30,360 nt of DNA from NCBI GenBank assembly GCA_964464385.1, contig CAYXFZ010000019.1, positions 1-30,360 on the forward strand. Reading direction: 5' to 3'. This DNA is from CAYXFZ01 sp964464385 (GTDB lineage: Bacteria; Planctomycetota; UBA1135). The notes beneath the pieces are model-generated. The model did not search any database. It worked only from the letters and a program-made list of their open reading frames with translations, and was not told the DNA's origin. Numbering within the stretch: the stretch's first letter is position 1; the number at the start of each line of letters is the position of its first letter. The translations under genes and the position numbers were made by a program. Below, piece by piece: positions 1 through 8,451 of the stretch.

Positions 1-1
1 C

Positions 2-241
2 GAAGTGCGGTGTTTGGTTGCGATCGGTGCGGACGCCGTCGGAATGAGCACAATTCCGGAAGGAATTGCCGCGCATGCTTGCGGTATGAAAGTTCTGGGT
101 TTGTCCCTGTTGACGAACCTCGCCGCCGGCATAGGCGGCAGCCGTCCCAGCCATGCCGAAGTCTTGGCGACTGCCGCCGCCCATGCGGACCGTGCGGCCA
201 TGGTTTTGGGTGCCGCGATTCGCGTCGCACCGGTAAACTAA
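2..241 (+). CDS. Purine nucleoside phosphorylase, C-terminal fragment
   Basis: This is the 3' end of a gene that begins before the window; 79 residues are visible. The stretch GADAVGMSTIPE followed by a conserved SLLTN segment and a GIGG..PSHAEVL tail matches the C-terminal part of trimeric purine nucleoside phosphorylases. These enzymes cleave purine nucleosides with phosphate to base plus (deoxy)ribose-1-phosphate in the cytoplasm for purine salvage. In this family the MSTxPE region helps to shape the active site. The stop lies 32 bases before the peroxiredoxin start, so co-transcription is possible. The family call is firm; the exact substrate (inosine/guanosine or broader) cannot be read from the fragment. 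Confidence 0.88.
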   Translation, partial: EVRCLVAIGADAVGMSTIPEGIAAHACGMKVLGLSLLTNLAAGIGGSRPSHAEVLATAAAHADRAAMVLGAAIRVAPVN

Positions 242-273
242 TCCTCCCTTAGGTCCCAACAAACCAGAAAATC

Positions 274-873
274 ATGTCCGTCCTCGTTACCAAAGAAGCT
301 CCCGATTTCACTGCCGTCGCCTCCATGCCCGACGGCACCTTCAAAGAAGAATTCAAGCTGTCCGATTTTCGCGGCCAGCGCGTTGTCCTTTTCTTTTACC
401 CCCTCGACTTTACCTTCGTCTGCCCATCCGAGTTGCTCGCCTTCCACAACCGCGTGGGGGAGTTTGAAAAGCGCAACACCGTAGTGATTGGCTGCTCCGT
501 GGATTCTCATTTTACGCACAACGCCTGGCGGGATACCGCGCCCGAGCACGGTGGCATCGGCAACGTCAACTACCCTCTCGTTGCGGACATCAACAAGAAC
601 ATTGCCCGCGACTACGACGTGCTTCTAAATGAGTCCGTTGCCTTGCGCGGTTCCTTCCTGATTGACGAAGAAGGCAAGGTTCGCCACCAAGTGGTCAACG
701 ACCTGCCTTTGGGCCGTAACATTGACGAAATGCTGCGCATGATTGATGCCCTAGAGTTCCATCAGAAGCACGGTGATGTTTGCCCGGCCAACTGGTCTGA
801 GGGCAAGGAAGGCATGAAGCCGACCGCTGAGGGCGTCGCCGAGTATTTGGCCACGAACGCAAGCGCTCTTTAA
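274..873 (+). CDS. 2-Cys peroxiredoxin (AhpC/TSA family)
   Basis: A 199-residue thiol peroxidase that reduces hydrogen peroxide and organic peroxides in the cytoplasm. The peroxidatic cysteine is C50 in FYPLDFTFVCPSE, and the resolving cysteine is C170 in the VCPANW motif near the C-terminus, the typical 2-Cys arrangement. A GGIG sequence is present, but there is no C-terminal YF motif of the kind seen in over-oxidation-sensitive eukaryotic enzymes. Length is normal for the family. The ATG start is followed at once by the conserved KEAPDF segment. The next gene starts three bases after the stop, which suggests translational coupling. No AhpF-like reductase is nearby, so the electron donor is unknown (thioredoxin is the usual one). 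Confidence 0.95.
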   Translation: MSVLVTKEAPDFTAVASMPDGTFKEEFKLSDFRGQRVVLFFYPLDFTFVCPSELLAFHNRVGEFEKRNTVVIGCSVDSHFTHNAWRDTAPEHGGIGNVNYPLVADINKNIARDYDVLLNESVALRGSFLIDEEGKVRHQVVNDLPLGRNIDEMLRMIDALEFHQKHGDVCPANWSEGKEGMKPTAEGVAEYLATNASAL

Positions 874-876
874 GTC

Positions 877-1437
877 TTGCGCATTTACACCCGGGGTGGC
901 GATCAGGGAGAGACAGGCCTGTTTGGCGGTAGCCGAATTGGCAAGGCGAGCTCCCGAATTGCTGCCTACGGGGAGATGGATGAACTGAATTCCGTCCTTG
1001 GCTGGGCCGCAGTTGTCCAGTCGGCACCTGAGGGCGCCGGGAGTTCCTTGGCCGATCTTCTTCGCCGCGAGCAAGGCAAGCTCATGATTTTGAGCTCTTG
1101 GTTGGCCACTCCCGAGGAAAGTAAATCGGTTGCCAAACTTCCGCCTTGGCCGGAAGACGGCATCGCCGAACTTGAACGGGAGATGGATGCTTGGGAAACG
1201 GGGTTGCAAGCCCTGACCGAATTTTTGCTTCCTGGTGGTGCCGAAGCGTCCGCTCGCTTGCACTTTGCCCGCGCCGTCTGTCGGCGCGCCGAGCGTTGGA
1301 CCGTGGCCTTTGCCGAAGAGGAAAGCCCCCCCGAGGCCGTCGTGCCCTACCTCAACCGGCTGGGCGATTGGCTTTTCGTTGCCGCTCGCGAAGCCAACCG
1401 CCGAGCCGGCCAGGACGACCTTCGATGGCGACCTTAA
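877..1437 (+). CDS. Cob(I)yrinic acid a,c-diamide adenosyltransferase (PduO/ATR type)
   Basis: A 186-residue enzyme that transfers the adenosyl group of ATP to cob(I)alamin, giving adenosylcobalamin. The N-terminal YTRGGDQGETGLFGG motif is the ATP-binding loop of PduO-type transferases. RAVCRRAERW and the NRLGDWLF segment are further family signatures. The start is taken as TTG at 877, because the conserved motif begins only three residues later and the peroxiredoxin stop is three bases upstream. The last 86 bases overlap the 3' end of the convergent patatin gene. No cobalamin biosynthesis gene or B12-dependent enzyme is visible, so it may serve corrinoid salvage. Confidence 0.92.
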   Translation: MRIYTRGGDQGETGLFGGSRIGKASSRIAAYGEMDELNSVLGWAAVVQSAPEGAGSSLADLLRREQGKLMILSSWLATPEESKSVAKLPPWPEDGIAELEREMDAWETGLQALTEFLLPGGAEASARLHFARAVCRRAERWTVAFAEEESPPEAVVPYLNRLGDWLFVAAREANRRAGQDDLRWRP

Positions 1438-2362
1438 GGCGTCCGTCGGCCAAGGCTTCTTGCGCGCAACGCCGCCCCTCGGCGATTAAATCCTCGGCCC
1501 GATAGAAATCGAAGAGGGAAACTTTGGGGAGGCGGGGCGTCAGCAGGATTTCGGGAGCACTTTCACGCAGCTCCCATTCACTGATCCGGGCTTGCGAAAG
1601 CGAGGTGCTTTCGCTGAGAATCTCGATGATGTTCGGCGCCCGATCTTTTGGGGCCCGGTCCAAGCGTTGCCAAACTTTGGAGGCGCGGTGGGTAACCCCA
1701 AGTCGCGAGTCCATACTTTGCAGGAGTTCTTTGGCTTTGCGTTTCAATTCGGATTCCTTGGCCGGATCCTTTGGCGCCGGGGGTGCGGTGGCCAAGGGGC
1801 CGGGGCCAAAACTGGCGGCGTGAAGATCAATGGCTAAGGTCGGAAATTGACCTTCCAGCAGGGTGTCTGCAACGGCCACGGGTACCGGCGAGACCACTCC
1901 GCCATCCACCAGCCAGCGATCGCTGACGCGGAATGGGGTGATGACCCCGGGAATGGCGTAAGAAGCACGCAGGGCCGGGCAGATGGGACCTTCCTCCAAG
2001 ACCACTTTTCTCCCCGTCTGCAAATCAGCGGCAATGATGGCGAAGGGGATATTCAAGTCTTGGATTTCCGCATCACCCACCATTTCGACGACCAATTTTT
2101 CCACACGCTTGGCGCCAAAGAATCCAGAACGGGGCAAAACTGGGTCCATAAACCAAACCACCGCTTGCCAATCCAGGCCGCGGACGAAATCCTCGAATCG
2201 ATCCAGGGATCCGCAGGCATAAATACCACCCACAAGGGCGCCAATGCTGGAGCCGGCGATGGCCTGAATGGGGATGCCCTCTTCTTCCAGGACGCGGATG
2301 ACCCCAATATGGGCCAAGCCCCGAGCACCGCCGGATCCTAGAGCAAGTGTGACACCATTCAT
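1352..2362 (-). CDS. Patatin-like phospholipase (RssA/YlbK-like)
   Basis: A 336-residue predicted lipid acyl hydrolase. The oxyanion-hole glycines lie in GSGGARG near residue 10. The nucleophile elbow is GSSIG with S39, and the catalytic aspartate is D153 in the DGG motif, giving the Ser-Asp dyad of patatins. No signal peptide is seen, so it is probably cytosolic or peripheral to the inner membrane. The C-terminal 100 residues are charged and outside the core fold. The ATG at 2362 is immediately followed by the first beta strand (VTLALGSGGARG). The gene converges on and overlaps the adenosyltransferase by 86 bases. Its start is 26 bases from the divergent DUF523 start. The physiological substrate is unknown. 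Confidence 0.93.
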   Translation of the reverse strand: MNGVTLALGSGGARGLAHIGVIRVLEEEGIPIQAIAGSSIGALVGGIYACGSLDRFEDFVRGLDWQAVVWFMDPVLPRSGFFGAKRVEKLVVEMVGDAEIQDLNIPFAIIAADLQTGRKVVLEEGPICPALRASYAIPGVITPFRVSDRWLVDGGVVSPVPVAVADTLLEGQFPTLAIDLHAASFGPGPLATAPPAPKDPAKESELKRKAKELLQSMDSRLGVTHRASKVWQRLDRAPKDRAPNIIEILSESTSLSQARISEWELRESAPEILLTPRLPKVSLFDFYRAEDLIAEGRRCAQEALADGRLKVAIEGRPGRLGGWLRERQRKANRPAG

Positions 2363-2388
2363 GGGAGCCAGATTACCATGAATGGACG

Positions 2389-2880
2389 ATGCCCATGCCT
2401 GCGGATTGGAAACGAGGGGAACCCGTCCTGGTTTCCGCCTGTCTCCTCGGCGAGCCGACCTTGTGGGATGGTTCCATCTGTCCGGATGACCCTCTGATTC
2501 AGCAACTTCGGGATGCCGGCGCGGAGATTATTTCCGTTTGCCCAGAGATGCTGGGTGGTCTGCCCATGCCCCGCCCTCCGGCCGAGCCCGATTCTGGGGA
2601 TGGCCGAGATGTGTTGGCGGGCAAGGCCCAAATTCGCACGGTCGGGGAGGGCGAACCCGAGGACGTCACCGAAGCTTTTTTGGCTGGCGCCCGGACTGTG
2701 GTGGAAATGGCCTTGGCCTGTGGCGTCCGCTATGCCTTTCTGCAAGAACGATCGCCTTCTTGTGGTGTGAAGCAATCCCATAGCGGCGGCGGTCTGGTGG
2801 ATGGCCCGGGCGTGACCACGGCCGCATTGGAAGCCGTGGGCATCCAGGTTCTTCCCGGCGGGATTTCATCCCGCGAATAA
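2389..2880 (+). CDS. DUF523 family protein
   Basis: A 163-residue protein of the DUF523 (YbbK-like) family. Diagnostic segments are VSACLLG with C18, a CPE..GGLPMPRPPAE segment and the ERSPSCG motif, so three conserved cysteines are spread along a compact alpha/beta domain. The function of the family is not established; the cysteines suggest metal or sulfur chemistry, which is inference. The start could also be the second ATG two codons later (MPMP). XdhC begins 9 bases after the stop, so the two may be co-transcribed. The divergent patatin gene starts 26 bases upstream. Confidence 0.9.
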   Translation: MPMPADWKRGEPVLVSACLLGEPTLWDGSICPDDPLIQQLRDAGAEIISVCPEMLGGLPMPRPPAEPDSGDGRDVLAGKAQIRTVGEGEPEDVTEAFLAGARTVVEMALACGVRYAFLQERSPSCGVKQSHSGGGLVDGPGVTTAALEAVGIQVLPGGISSRE

Positions 2881-2889
2881 AATCAAAGC

Positions 2890-3720
2890 ATGGCCAAATC
2901 CCCGGCTAACCGCCGCCGCGCTCCCGATGTCTTTGAGGAAGTGATTCGCTTGCGCGAACGTGGCCAACCCGCAGCTCTTTGCACGGTGCTGATCGCACAA
3001 GGCAGCACCCCGGGCAAGGAAACCATGCGAATGTTGGTCCGCGAGGACGGCACTATCCTGGGTAGTGTTGGCGGCGGCTGTGTGGAAGCCGAGGTGATCG
3101 AAATGGCATTGGAGGTCATTGCCGCCGATCGCCCGGAGTCACGCTCTTTCACATTGAATCGGAAGGATTTGCCGGAATCCGGCCTGATTTGTGGGGGACA
3201 GGTCACGATCCTCGCTGAACCGGTCGTTCCCCCGGTGCTGGTCCTTTTTGGCGGCGGCCACGTGGCCGAGGCCATTTGCCGGGTCGCTTGTGAGTGCGAA
3301 CTCCGCATCGAAGTTTGTGATGACCGCGCCGAATACGCCGACCCGGAACGCCATGCCTTGGCCGATGCCTGTCATTGTGGGCCGTGGGCCGAAATGGCGA
3401 CCCAGTTTGCCCCGGCTCTCCACCACGATTTGGTGGTCGCGACACGGGGCCACCGGGATGATTTCGAGATTTTGTTGGCCCTGGCTCGGGCAGATTGCCG
3501 CCCCCGCTCATTGGGGTTGCTAGGCAGTCGCGCCAAAAGAGCGACCTTGGATCGCATGTTGGCGGATGAGGGTGTTTCCGAGGAGTTCCGTGCCCGGATC
3601 GAGACTCCGATCGGTTTGCCCATCGGATCCCGAACGGCTGGTGAGATCGCCGTTTCTGTGGTTGCGGGGCTGATTCGTCGCCGTCGTTTGGGCGGAAACG
3701 GTGACCCAGCCTCCGTTTGA
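2890..3720 (+). CDS. XdhC/CoxI family protein
   Basis: A 276-residue protein of the XdhC/CoxI family. Known members bind molybdenum cofactor and help to sulfurate and insert it into xanthine dehydrogenase-type enzymes. The N-terminal domain carries STPGKETMRM and GSVGGGCVE near residues 38-62 and a CGGQV motif near residue 100. A Rossmann-like C-terminal domain begins at VLVLFGGGHVAEAI (about residue 115) and ends in a GLPIGSRTAGEIAVS segment typical of the family. No molybdenum hydroxylase, CoxL or XdhA/B gene lies in the window, so its client must be elsewhere. The stop is followed by 74 bases before the next start. Confidence 0.92.
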   Translation: MAKSPANRRRAPDVFEEVIRLRERGQPAALCTVLIAQGSTPGKETMRMLVREDGTILGSVGGGCVEAEVIEMALEVIAADRPESRSFTLNRKDLPESGLICGGQVTILAEPVVPPVLVLFGGGHVAEAICRVACECELRIEVCDDRAEYADPERHALADACHCGPWAEMATQFAPALHHDLVVATRGHRDDFEILLALARADCRPRSLGLLGSRAKRATLDRMLADEGVSEEFRARIETPIGLPIGSRTAGEIAVSVVAGLIRRRRLGGNGDPASV

Positions 3721-3794
3721 CGCTATTCCATGCCCTCGGTAGCCTGAACCGCCCTTTCTGCGCCGAAACCCCCAAAGAAGCGCTCAAGAAAATC

Positions 3795-4886
3795 ATGACT
3801 TCCGGTCTCCTTCTCACTTTCCTTCTTGCCACTCCGGCCGCCCAAGAAGAAATCGTTCTTGTGGATGGCCGCATCTTGTCGGTCGATCGCATCTCCAGTG
3901 AGACTTTCACCGAGGTGGTCTATCGCACCAAGTCCAAGGCCGAAGGCCGCAAGCCTGCCGATCAAGTGCGGGAATTGCGCCACAATTTGGGCAACGACAT
4001 GTTGGATGACTATGCCGCTGCCATCCAATTGATGAAGATTGAGGACTACGTCGGTGCCATTCAGTTTTTTGAGGGCCTCTTGTCGGACGATCGTCTTCTG
4101 CGTCAAAAACGATTCTCCTGGGTCCTCGGGGATTCCCTATGGCGGCAAGTGGTTTGCCGCTATTCGCTGAGCGATTTTGCTTCCGTGCCCGGGGCCGTGG
4201 ATCGTCTGCTGGAAAAAGTTCCAGACACTTTTTACTACGCTCCTGCTTTGATGGCCAAGGCGGAGGCCTTGGAGTTGTCCGGCAACTCGTCTGCTGCCGT
4301 GATAGCCTTTCAGCAATTGCAGGCCGATGTGACCGGCAAGGGTCTGCCGGCGCGCTGGGCCAAGGAGGCCGAACTCAGCATGCTTCTCTTGGACAAGGGA
4401 ACGCGTGGCGCCACCTTGCGCCGGAAATTGGATGGCTTGTTTGCCCTGACTTCAAGTAGTTATCCTTCGGTGGCGAGTCGCTGCAAGGTGGCCAAAGGCG
4501 ATTCCTTCCTGGCTGAGGAAGCTTGGAATCAGGCCGCCGCTTCCTACAAATCCATATTGTCGGGCTCAGGCGCTGACGATCAGACTGAGGCAGGCGCCTT
4601 CTTCGGTCTTGGGGTTTGCATTTACCGCCAAGGATTGGAGATGGATGACCAAGATGCCGCCAACGCCAGCTACTTTGAGGCCAATCTGTCCTTTTTGCGC
4701 GTTGCCACGGTGTATCGCGACCAAGTTCGGTTTGTTCCTCGCGCCCTGTATTACTCTGCCCTTTGCTTCAATCGGAGTGGGGGCGCCAACCGCGCCAAGG
4801 CTCTGGTCGTTGCTGGTCGGTTGCAAAAGCGCTTTCCCGAATCTTCCTGGACCAAGAAGGTCAAGGAAGATCTCGGCGTCCGTTAG
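3795..4886 (+). CDS. Secreted helical-repeat (TPR-like) protein of unknown function
   Basis: I do not recognise a named family. The ATG at 3795 is chosen because it opens directly into a signal-peptide-like stretch (MTSGLLLTFLLATPAAQ). The frame runs open upstream to 3717, but that part reads as non-coding. The mature 340 or so residues start with a short beta-like segment (EEIVLVDGRILSVDRI), then become alpha-helical with alanine-rich repeats resembling tetratricopeptide units, such as the segments around AEEAWNQAAASYKSIL and FFGLGVCIYRQG. The protein is probably periplasmic or exported and may be a scaffold. It is followed after 101 bases by an ECF sigma factor and a second TPR-like exported protein, so the three may share a process. 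Confidence 0.75.
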   Translation: MTSGLLLTFLLATPAAQEEIVLVDGRILSVDRISSETFTEVVYRTKSKAEGRKPADQVRELRHNLGNDMLDDYAAAIQLMKIEDYVGAIQFFEGLLSDDRLLRQKRFSWVLGDSLWRQVVCRYSLSDFASVPGAVDRLLEKVPDTFYYAPALMAKAEALELSGNSSAAVIAFQQLQADVTGKGLPARWAKEAELSMLLLDKGTRGATLRRKLDGLFALTSSSYPSVASRCKVAKGDSFLAEEAWNQAAASYKSILSGSGADDQTEAGAFFGLGVCIYRQGLEMDDQDAANASYFEANLSFLRVATVYRDQVRFVPRALYYSALCFNRSGGANRAKALVVAGRLQKRFPESSWTKKVKEDLGVR

Positions 4887-4987
4887 TCGCGCCCGTTTGG
4901 ATTCCTGACCCGGAAAGTTTTCCACAGGCGTAATGCCTCAGACTTCTTTTCGTCTTTCTTCTCGCCACCCCTGTGGCTTGAAGAAGC

Positions 4988-5512
4988 ATGCACACCCAAA
5001 AGGAATGGACGGAATGGCGAGATCAACTGGAGCGTTTTCTCTTGGCCCGGTTCAGTGACCGAGAACTTTGCCGAGATCTGGCCCAAGAGGCCCTGCAACG
5101 CCTTTTGGCCACACAGCGCAAACAATCCATCCAATACCCCCGGGCTTGGCTCTTCCGTACCGTCAGGAATTTGGCCGTGGACGAGATCCGCCGCCGTCTG
5201 CCGTCTCCATTGGGGCTCGAGGCGTCGTCCTTGCTCCGCGCCCCCTTGGACGAGCCAGAGGAGGTCTTTCTGGGGGCCAACGGCCTGAATTTGGATCGAG
5301 ATGACTGGCTCCGTTTCTTGCCCCGGGCCATTTCTCGCCTTCCTTACCACTCTCGCCGCATCCTCGAGGCCCATTACACCCAAGGTGTGGCCTGCCTGGA
5401 ATTGGCCAAGCAAGAGTCCATCTCCCTCGCCAATGCGCGGGTGCGACTGCATCGGGCGCGCCGCCGCCTGCAGGCCCTTTTGGTGGTGGAGGCAGAGGAG
5501 GCCCAAGCGTGA
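4988..5512 (+). CDS. ECF-type RNA polymerase sigma factor
   Basis: A 174-residue protein with the two-domain layout of extracytoplasmic-function sigma factors. Region 2 lies at about residues 12-72, with the helix DLAQEALQRLL and the YPRAWLFRTVRNLAVDEIRRR segment that contacts the -10 element. Region 4 at about 120-165 ends in a helix-turn-helix with the ANARVRLHRARRRL recognition helix. A 40-residue linker joins them. The stop overlaps the start of the next gene by four bases (GTGA). That neighbour is an exported TPR-like protein rather than a recognisable anti-sigma factor with a membrane segment. The regulon and control are therefore unknown. Confidence 0.9.
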   Translation: MHTQKEWTEWRDQLERFLLARFSDRELCRDLAQEALQRLLATQRKQSIQYPRAWLFRTVRNLAVDEIRRRLPSPLGLEASSLLRAPLDEPEEVFLGANGLNLDRDDWLRFLPRAISRLPYHSRRILEAHYTQGVACLELAKQESISLANARVRLHRARRRLQALLVVEAEEAQA

Positions 5513-6279
5513 AATCTATGCCTTGGCTAGGACTTTATTTGTTGGTGGCCCATGCCTTTCCAGATCCTCAAGATCTGGCCTCCAAAGCCAAGCCGCCAAC
5601 TGCGGTAGAGCGTTGGATGGCACAAGCCCGTAAACAAACCCAGCTTGCCCGGGGTCTGCAAGGGGTGGATCGCGCCTTGGCTCTGGAGCAGGCGGCCGAA
5701 ACATGGTTGCGCGCCGTTGGTCCGATCTTCCAACCCGATCCTCTGGCGGCCGAGGCTGCATTTCGCGCCGGAGAGATCTGGCGTAGTTTGGGGAAGGTCG
5801 GGCTGGCCCGATCCGCCTTCCAAATGGCCTTCGATTGTGGCCGCGGGATTGCCTTCGCTCCTCGGGCTCTCCTGGAGTTGGCTCATCTGCGCCGCCGCGA
5901 CCGAGAAATGGGGGCCGCCTTGGCGGGCTATGCACGGGTCTTGAAACTTCCGGAAACTCTCCTCCGACAGGAAAACGATGCCCATGAATGGCTGGGTCGA
6001 TGCCGCCTGCTGTTGGATCAGCCGATCCTAGCCGAGGCTCGATTTGCCATTTGGCAGGCCAATGCCGAAGGCCCGATGGAAGAAGTTCGCGCCGCCACTG
6101 CTCGCGCCGACGCCTTCCTGAAAAGTGGACACACTGCAGCGGCACAATCCCTTCTCTTGGCCCTCCGCCATCGTTTGCGCCCCTTTGCCGAGTTGCCCAT
6201 TCCCGAGGCTCCCCCTCTTGCCCGGGCCCTGCACCGGCTTTCTGCCCACTCTGCGTTTTTAGATCCAGCCCTCCGCTAG
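5509..6279 (+). CDS. Exported TPR-like protein coupled to the ECF sigma factor
   Basis: A 256-residue protein starting at a GTG that overlaps the sigma factor stop (GTGA), so translation is probably coupled. The N-terminus (MPWLGLYLLVAHAFPDP) looks like a short signal peptide. The rest is almost entirely alpha-helical. Ala/Leu/Arg-rich helical pairs such as AAEAAFRAGEIWRSLGKVGLARSAFQMAF are typical of tetratricopeptide repeats. No catalytic motif is visible. The position suggests a role in the pathway controlled by the sigma factor, perhaps as a partner, but it does not look like a classical zinc-binding or transmembrane anti-sigma factor. PcrA starts 39 bases downstream. Confidence 0.78.
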   Translation: MKSMPWLGLYLLVAHAFPDPQDLASKAKPPTAVERWMAQARKQTQLARGLQGVDRALALEQAAETWLRAVGPIFQPDPLAAEAAFRAGEIWRSLGKVGLARSAFQMAFDCGRGIAFAPRALLELAHLRRRDREMGAALAGYARVLKLPETLLRQENDAHEWLGRCRLLLDQPILAEARFAIWQANAEGPMEEVRAATARADAFLKSGHTAAAQSLLLALRHRLRPFAELPIPEAPPLARALHRLSAHSAFLDPALR

Positions 6280-6318
6280 GATGCAGGTACCTCCCTTCCC
6301 CATGGGGGCCACCTTTTC

Positions 6319-8451
6319 GTGACATCCTCTCTTCTTGACGAACTAAACCCCGAACAACGTTCCGCCGTGGAGCACGACGAAGGTCCACTCCTGGTTTTGG
6401 CAGGGGCCGGCACTGGCAAAACCCGGACCATGACTAGGCGAGTTGCCCATCTCGTGCAGGAGCGGGGGGTAGCACCAGGCCGAATCCTGGCGGTCACCTT
6501 TACCAACAAGGCCGCACGTGAAATGCGTTCACGGATTCAGGAATGGGTTCCGCATACCGGGTTGTGGGTCGGCACTTTTCATGGCACTTGCGCGCGGATG
6601 TTGCGCTTGGACCCAGAACCGGTCGGCCGCACGCGGGACTACACCATTTTGGATACGGACGATCGGCGGCGTTTGCTGAAGCGCTTGATCAAAGAACAAA
6701 AATGGGACGCCTCCGTCATTCGGCCGCGTGCCATTGAGTCCATCTTGTCCCGTTGGAAACGCATGCGCTTGGATCCCGAGTCGGCAGCGGCCCAAACGGC
6801 CATGGGTGGGTTGATGGAAGAGCGTGCCGCCACCATTTATGCACGCTATGAACCGGAGTTGGCCAAACAAAATTCCCTGGATTTTGACGACCTCTTGCTG
6901 GGGGGACTGCGCCTATTGGAACATGATGGACCGGGAGCGCAAGCTTGGCGCCAACGCTTCGACCATGTTCTCGTTGACGAGTATCAGGATACCAACGAGG
7001 TGCAATATCAATTTGTGCGCTTGCTGACGGAAGCCAGCAAGAACTTGGCGGTTTGTGGGGATCCAGATCAATCCATCTACCGCTGGCGGGGTGCCGACAT
7101 TGGCAACATCCTTCGCTTCGAAGAAGATTTTTCCGGTGCCACCGTCGTGCGTTTGGAGCGCAACTATCGTTCGTTGGGAAACATTCTGCGCGCGGCCCAA
7201 GCGGTGATTCGCAACAACCGATCCCGCAAAGAAAAGGATCTGATTACGGATCAAGAAGATGGGCCTCCCCTCCTCTTCACCGAGAGTCCAGACGAAGAAA
7301 TGGAGGCCCTTTCCATTGCCGGGCAGTTGAAAACTTGGATTGACGAGGGAACGTCCGCACAAGAGGTCGCTGTGTTTTATCGCACCAATGCCTGCTCTCG
7401 TCCTTTGGAGGCCGCCCTGACTCGACTTCGCATTCCCTACCAAATTGTTGGCGGTCTCTCCTTCTTCGAAAGGCGAGAGATCAAGGATGTGCTGGCCTAT
7501 GCCCGGATGGTCGTCAATCCGTGCGATGATGTTGCCGTGGAGAGAATTCTGAATGTTCCTCCTCGGGGAATTGGCAAAACGACACTGGCTCGCTTGCATG
7601 CCCGTGCCCAAGATTTGGGCGAGTCTTTACTCCACGCCCTCAAGCGACCCGAGGTGCGCGAGACCATGGGTTCACGTGCCCGCAAAGCACTGACCGGATT
7701 CCTTTCGGTTTGGGCGCGCATTGCCGAATCCACCCAATCTGCAGAAGTGGCCCTGCGCAACATCGTCCAACGTACGGGTTATCACCGTTATGCCGAGTCC
7801 ATGGGCGACACCGAGGACGTGGATCGAGTCGAGAACCTGGACGAACTCCTGGCGTTCGCCGGCGAATACGACGAGCGAGAATCCGGTGGTTTGCGCGGTT
7901 TTTTGGAGGAGGTCGTGTTATTGACGGATCAGGATCGTTGGGAAGAGGGTGCGCAACGGATCTCCTTGATGACGGTCCATGCTGCCAAGGGTCTCGAGTT
8001 CGATCGCGTTGCCGTGGTTGGCCTGGAAGAGGGTTTGTTTCCGCACATTCGCGCGTTCGATGATCCAGATGGATTGGAGGAGGAGCGACGTTTGTTTTAC
8101 GTTGCACTCACTCGCGCCCGCAAAGAACTCCATCTCTCCTGCTCGCGACTTCGATTCCGCACCGGCCAACCTGGCCCGCAAACGACTTCCCGGTTTCTCG
8201 ATGAAGTTCCGAAAGAACTGCTCGGAGATGGTGGATTGGAGTCGGCTTCTACGGTTTGCGAGGATCTCAGCAATGGATCCTGTGAATACAAAAAGGACGA
8301 TCTCGTTCAGCACGCCACCTTTGGTCTTGGACAAGTGCTCGATATCCTGGGCCGTGGCGTCAACCTGCGTGTGGTCGTTCGATTTCAAAATGAATCTTCC
8401 GCCCGTCATCTTCTTGTTGCTTACGCCCCCTTGGAAAAAGTGGACTCCTGA
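6319..8451 (+). CDS. pcrA: ATP-dependent DNA helicase PcrA/UvrD
   Basis: A 710-residue superfamily 1A 3'-5' DNA helicase for nucleotide excision and mismatch repair and for removing RecA or RNA polymerase from DNA. The Q motif is LNPEQRSAV, Walker A is AGAGTGKT with K34, motif II is DEYQDTN, and motif III is GDPDQSIYRWRGA. Late motifs include MTVHAAKGLEF and YVALTRARKEL. The C-terminal 70 residues contain KKDDLVQHATFGLGQV, which matches the Tudor-like tail of PcrA that binds RNA polymerase. Start is GTG at 6319, nine codons before the Q motif. Its TGA overlaps the ATG of pgpA (TGATG). Confidence 0.96.
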   Translation: MTSSLLDELNPEQRSAVEHDEGPLLVLAGAGTGKTRTMTRRVAHLVQERGVAPGRILAVTFTNKAAREMRSRIQEWVPHTGLWVGTFHGTCARMLRLDPEPVGRTRDYTILDTDDRRRLLKRLIKEQKWDASVIRPRAIESILSRWKRMRLDPESAAAQTAMGGLMEERAATIYARYEPELAKQNSLDFDDLLLGGLRLLEHDGPGAQAWRQRFDHVLVDEYQDTNEVQYQFVRLLTEASKNLAVCGDPDQSIYRWRGADIGNILRFEEDFSGATVVRLERNYRSLGNILRAAQAVIRNNRSRKEKDLITDQEDGPPLLFTESPDEEMEALSIAGQLKTWIDEGTSAQEVAVFYRTNACSRPLEAALTRLRIPYQIVGGLSFFERREIKDVLAYARMVVNPCDDVAVERILNVPPRGIGKTTLARLHARAQDLGESLLHALKRPEVRETMGSRARKALTGFLSVWARIAESTQSAEVALRNIVQRTGYHRYAESMGDTEDVDRVENLDELLAFAGEYDERESGGLRGFLEEVVLLTDQDRWEEGAQRISLMTVHAAKGLEFDRVAVVGLEEGLFPHIRAFDDPDGLEEERRLFYVALTRARKELHLSCSRLRFRTGQPGPQTTSRFLDEVPKELLGDGGLESASTVCEDLSNGSCEYKKDDLVQHATFGLGQVLDILGRGVNLRVVVRFQNESSARHLLVAYAPLEKVDS

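Noticed and set aside
4922..4976. CCACAGG/CCTGTGG inverted repeat upstream of the sigma factor
   Set aside because: Seven bases with a 41-base spacer and mismatched flanks; too weak to call an operator or hairpin.
5516..6388. 290-codon minus-strand open frame
   Set aside because: Antisense to the exported TPR-like gene and the pcrA start; Arg/Pro-rich and without domain features.
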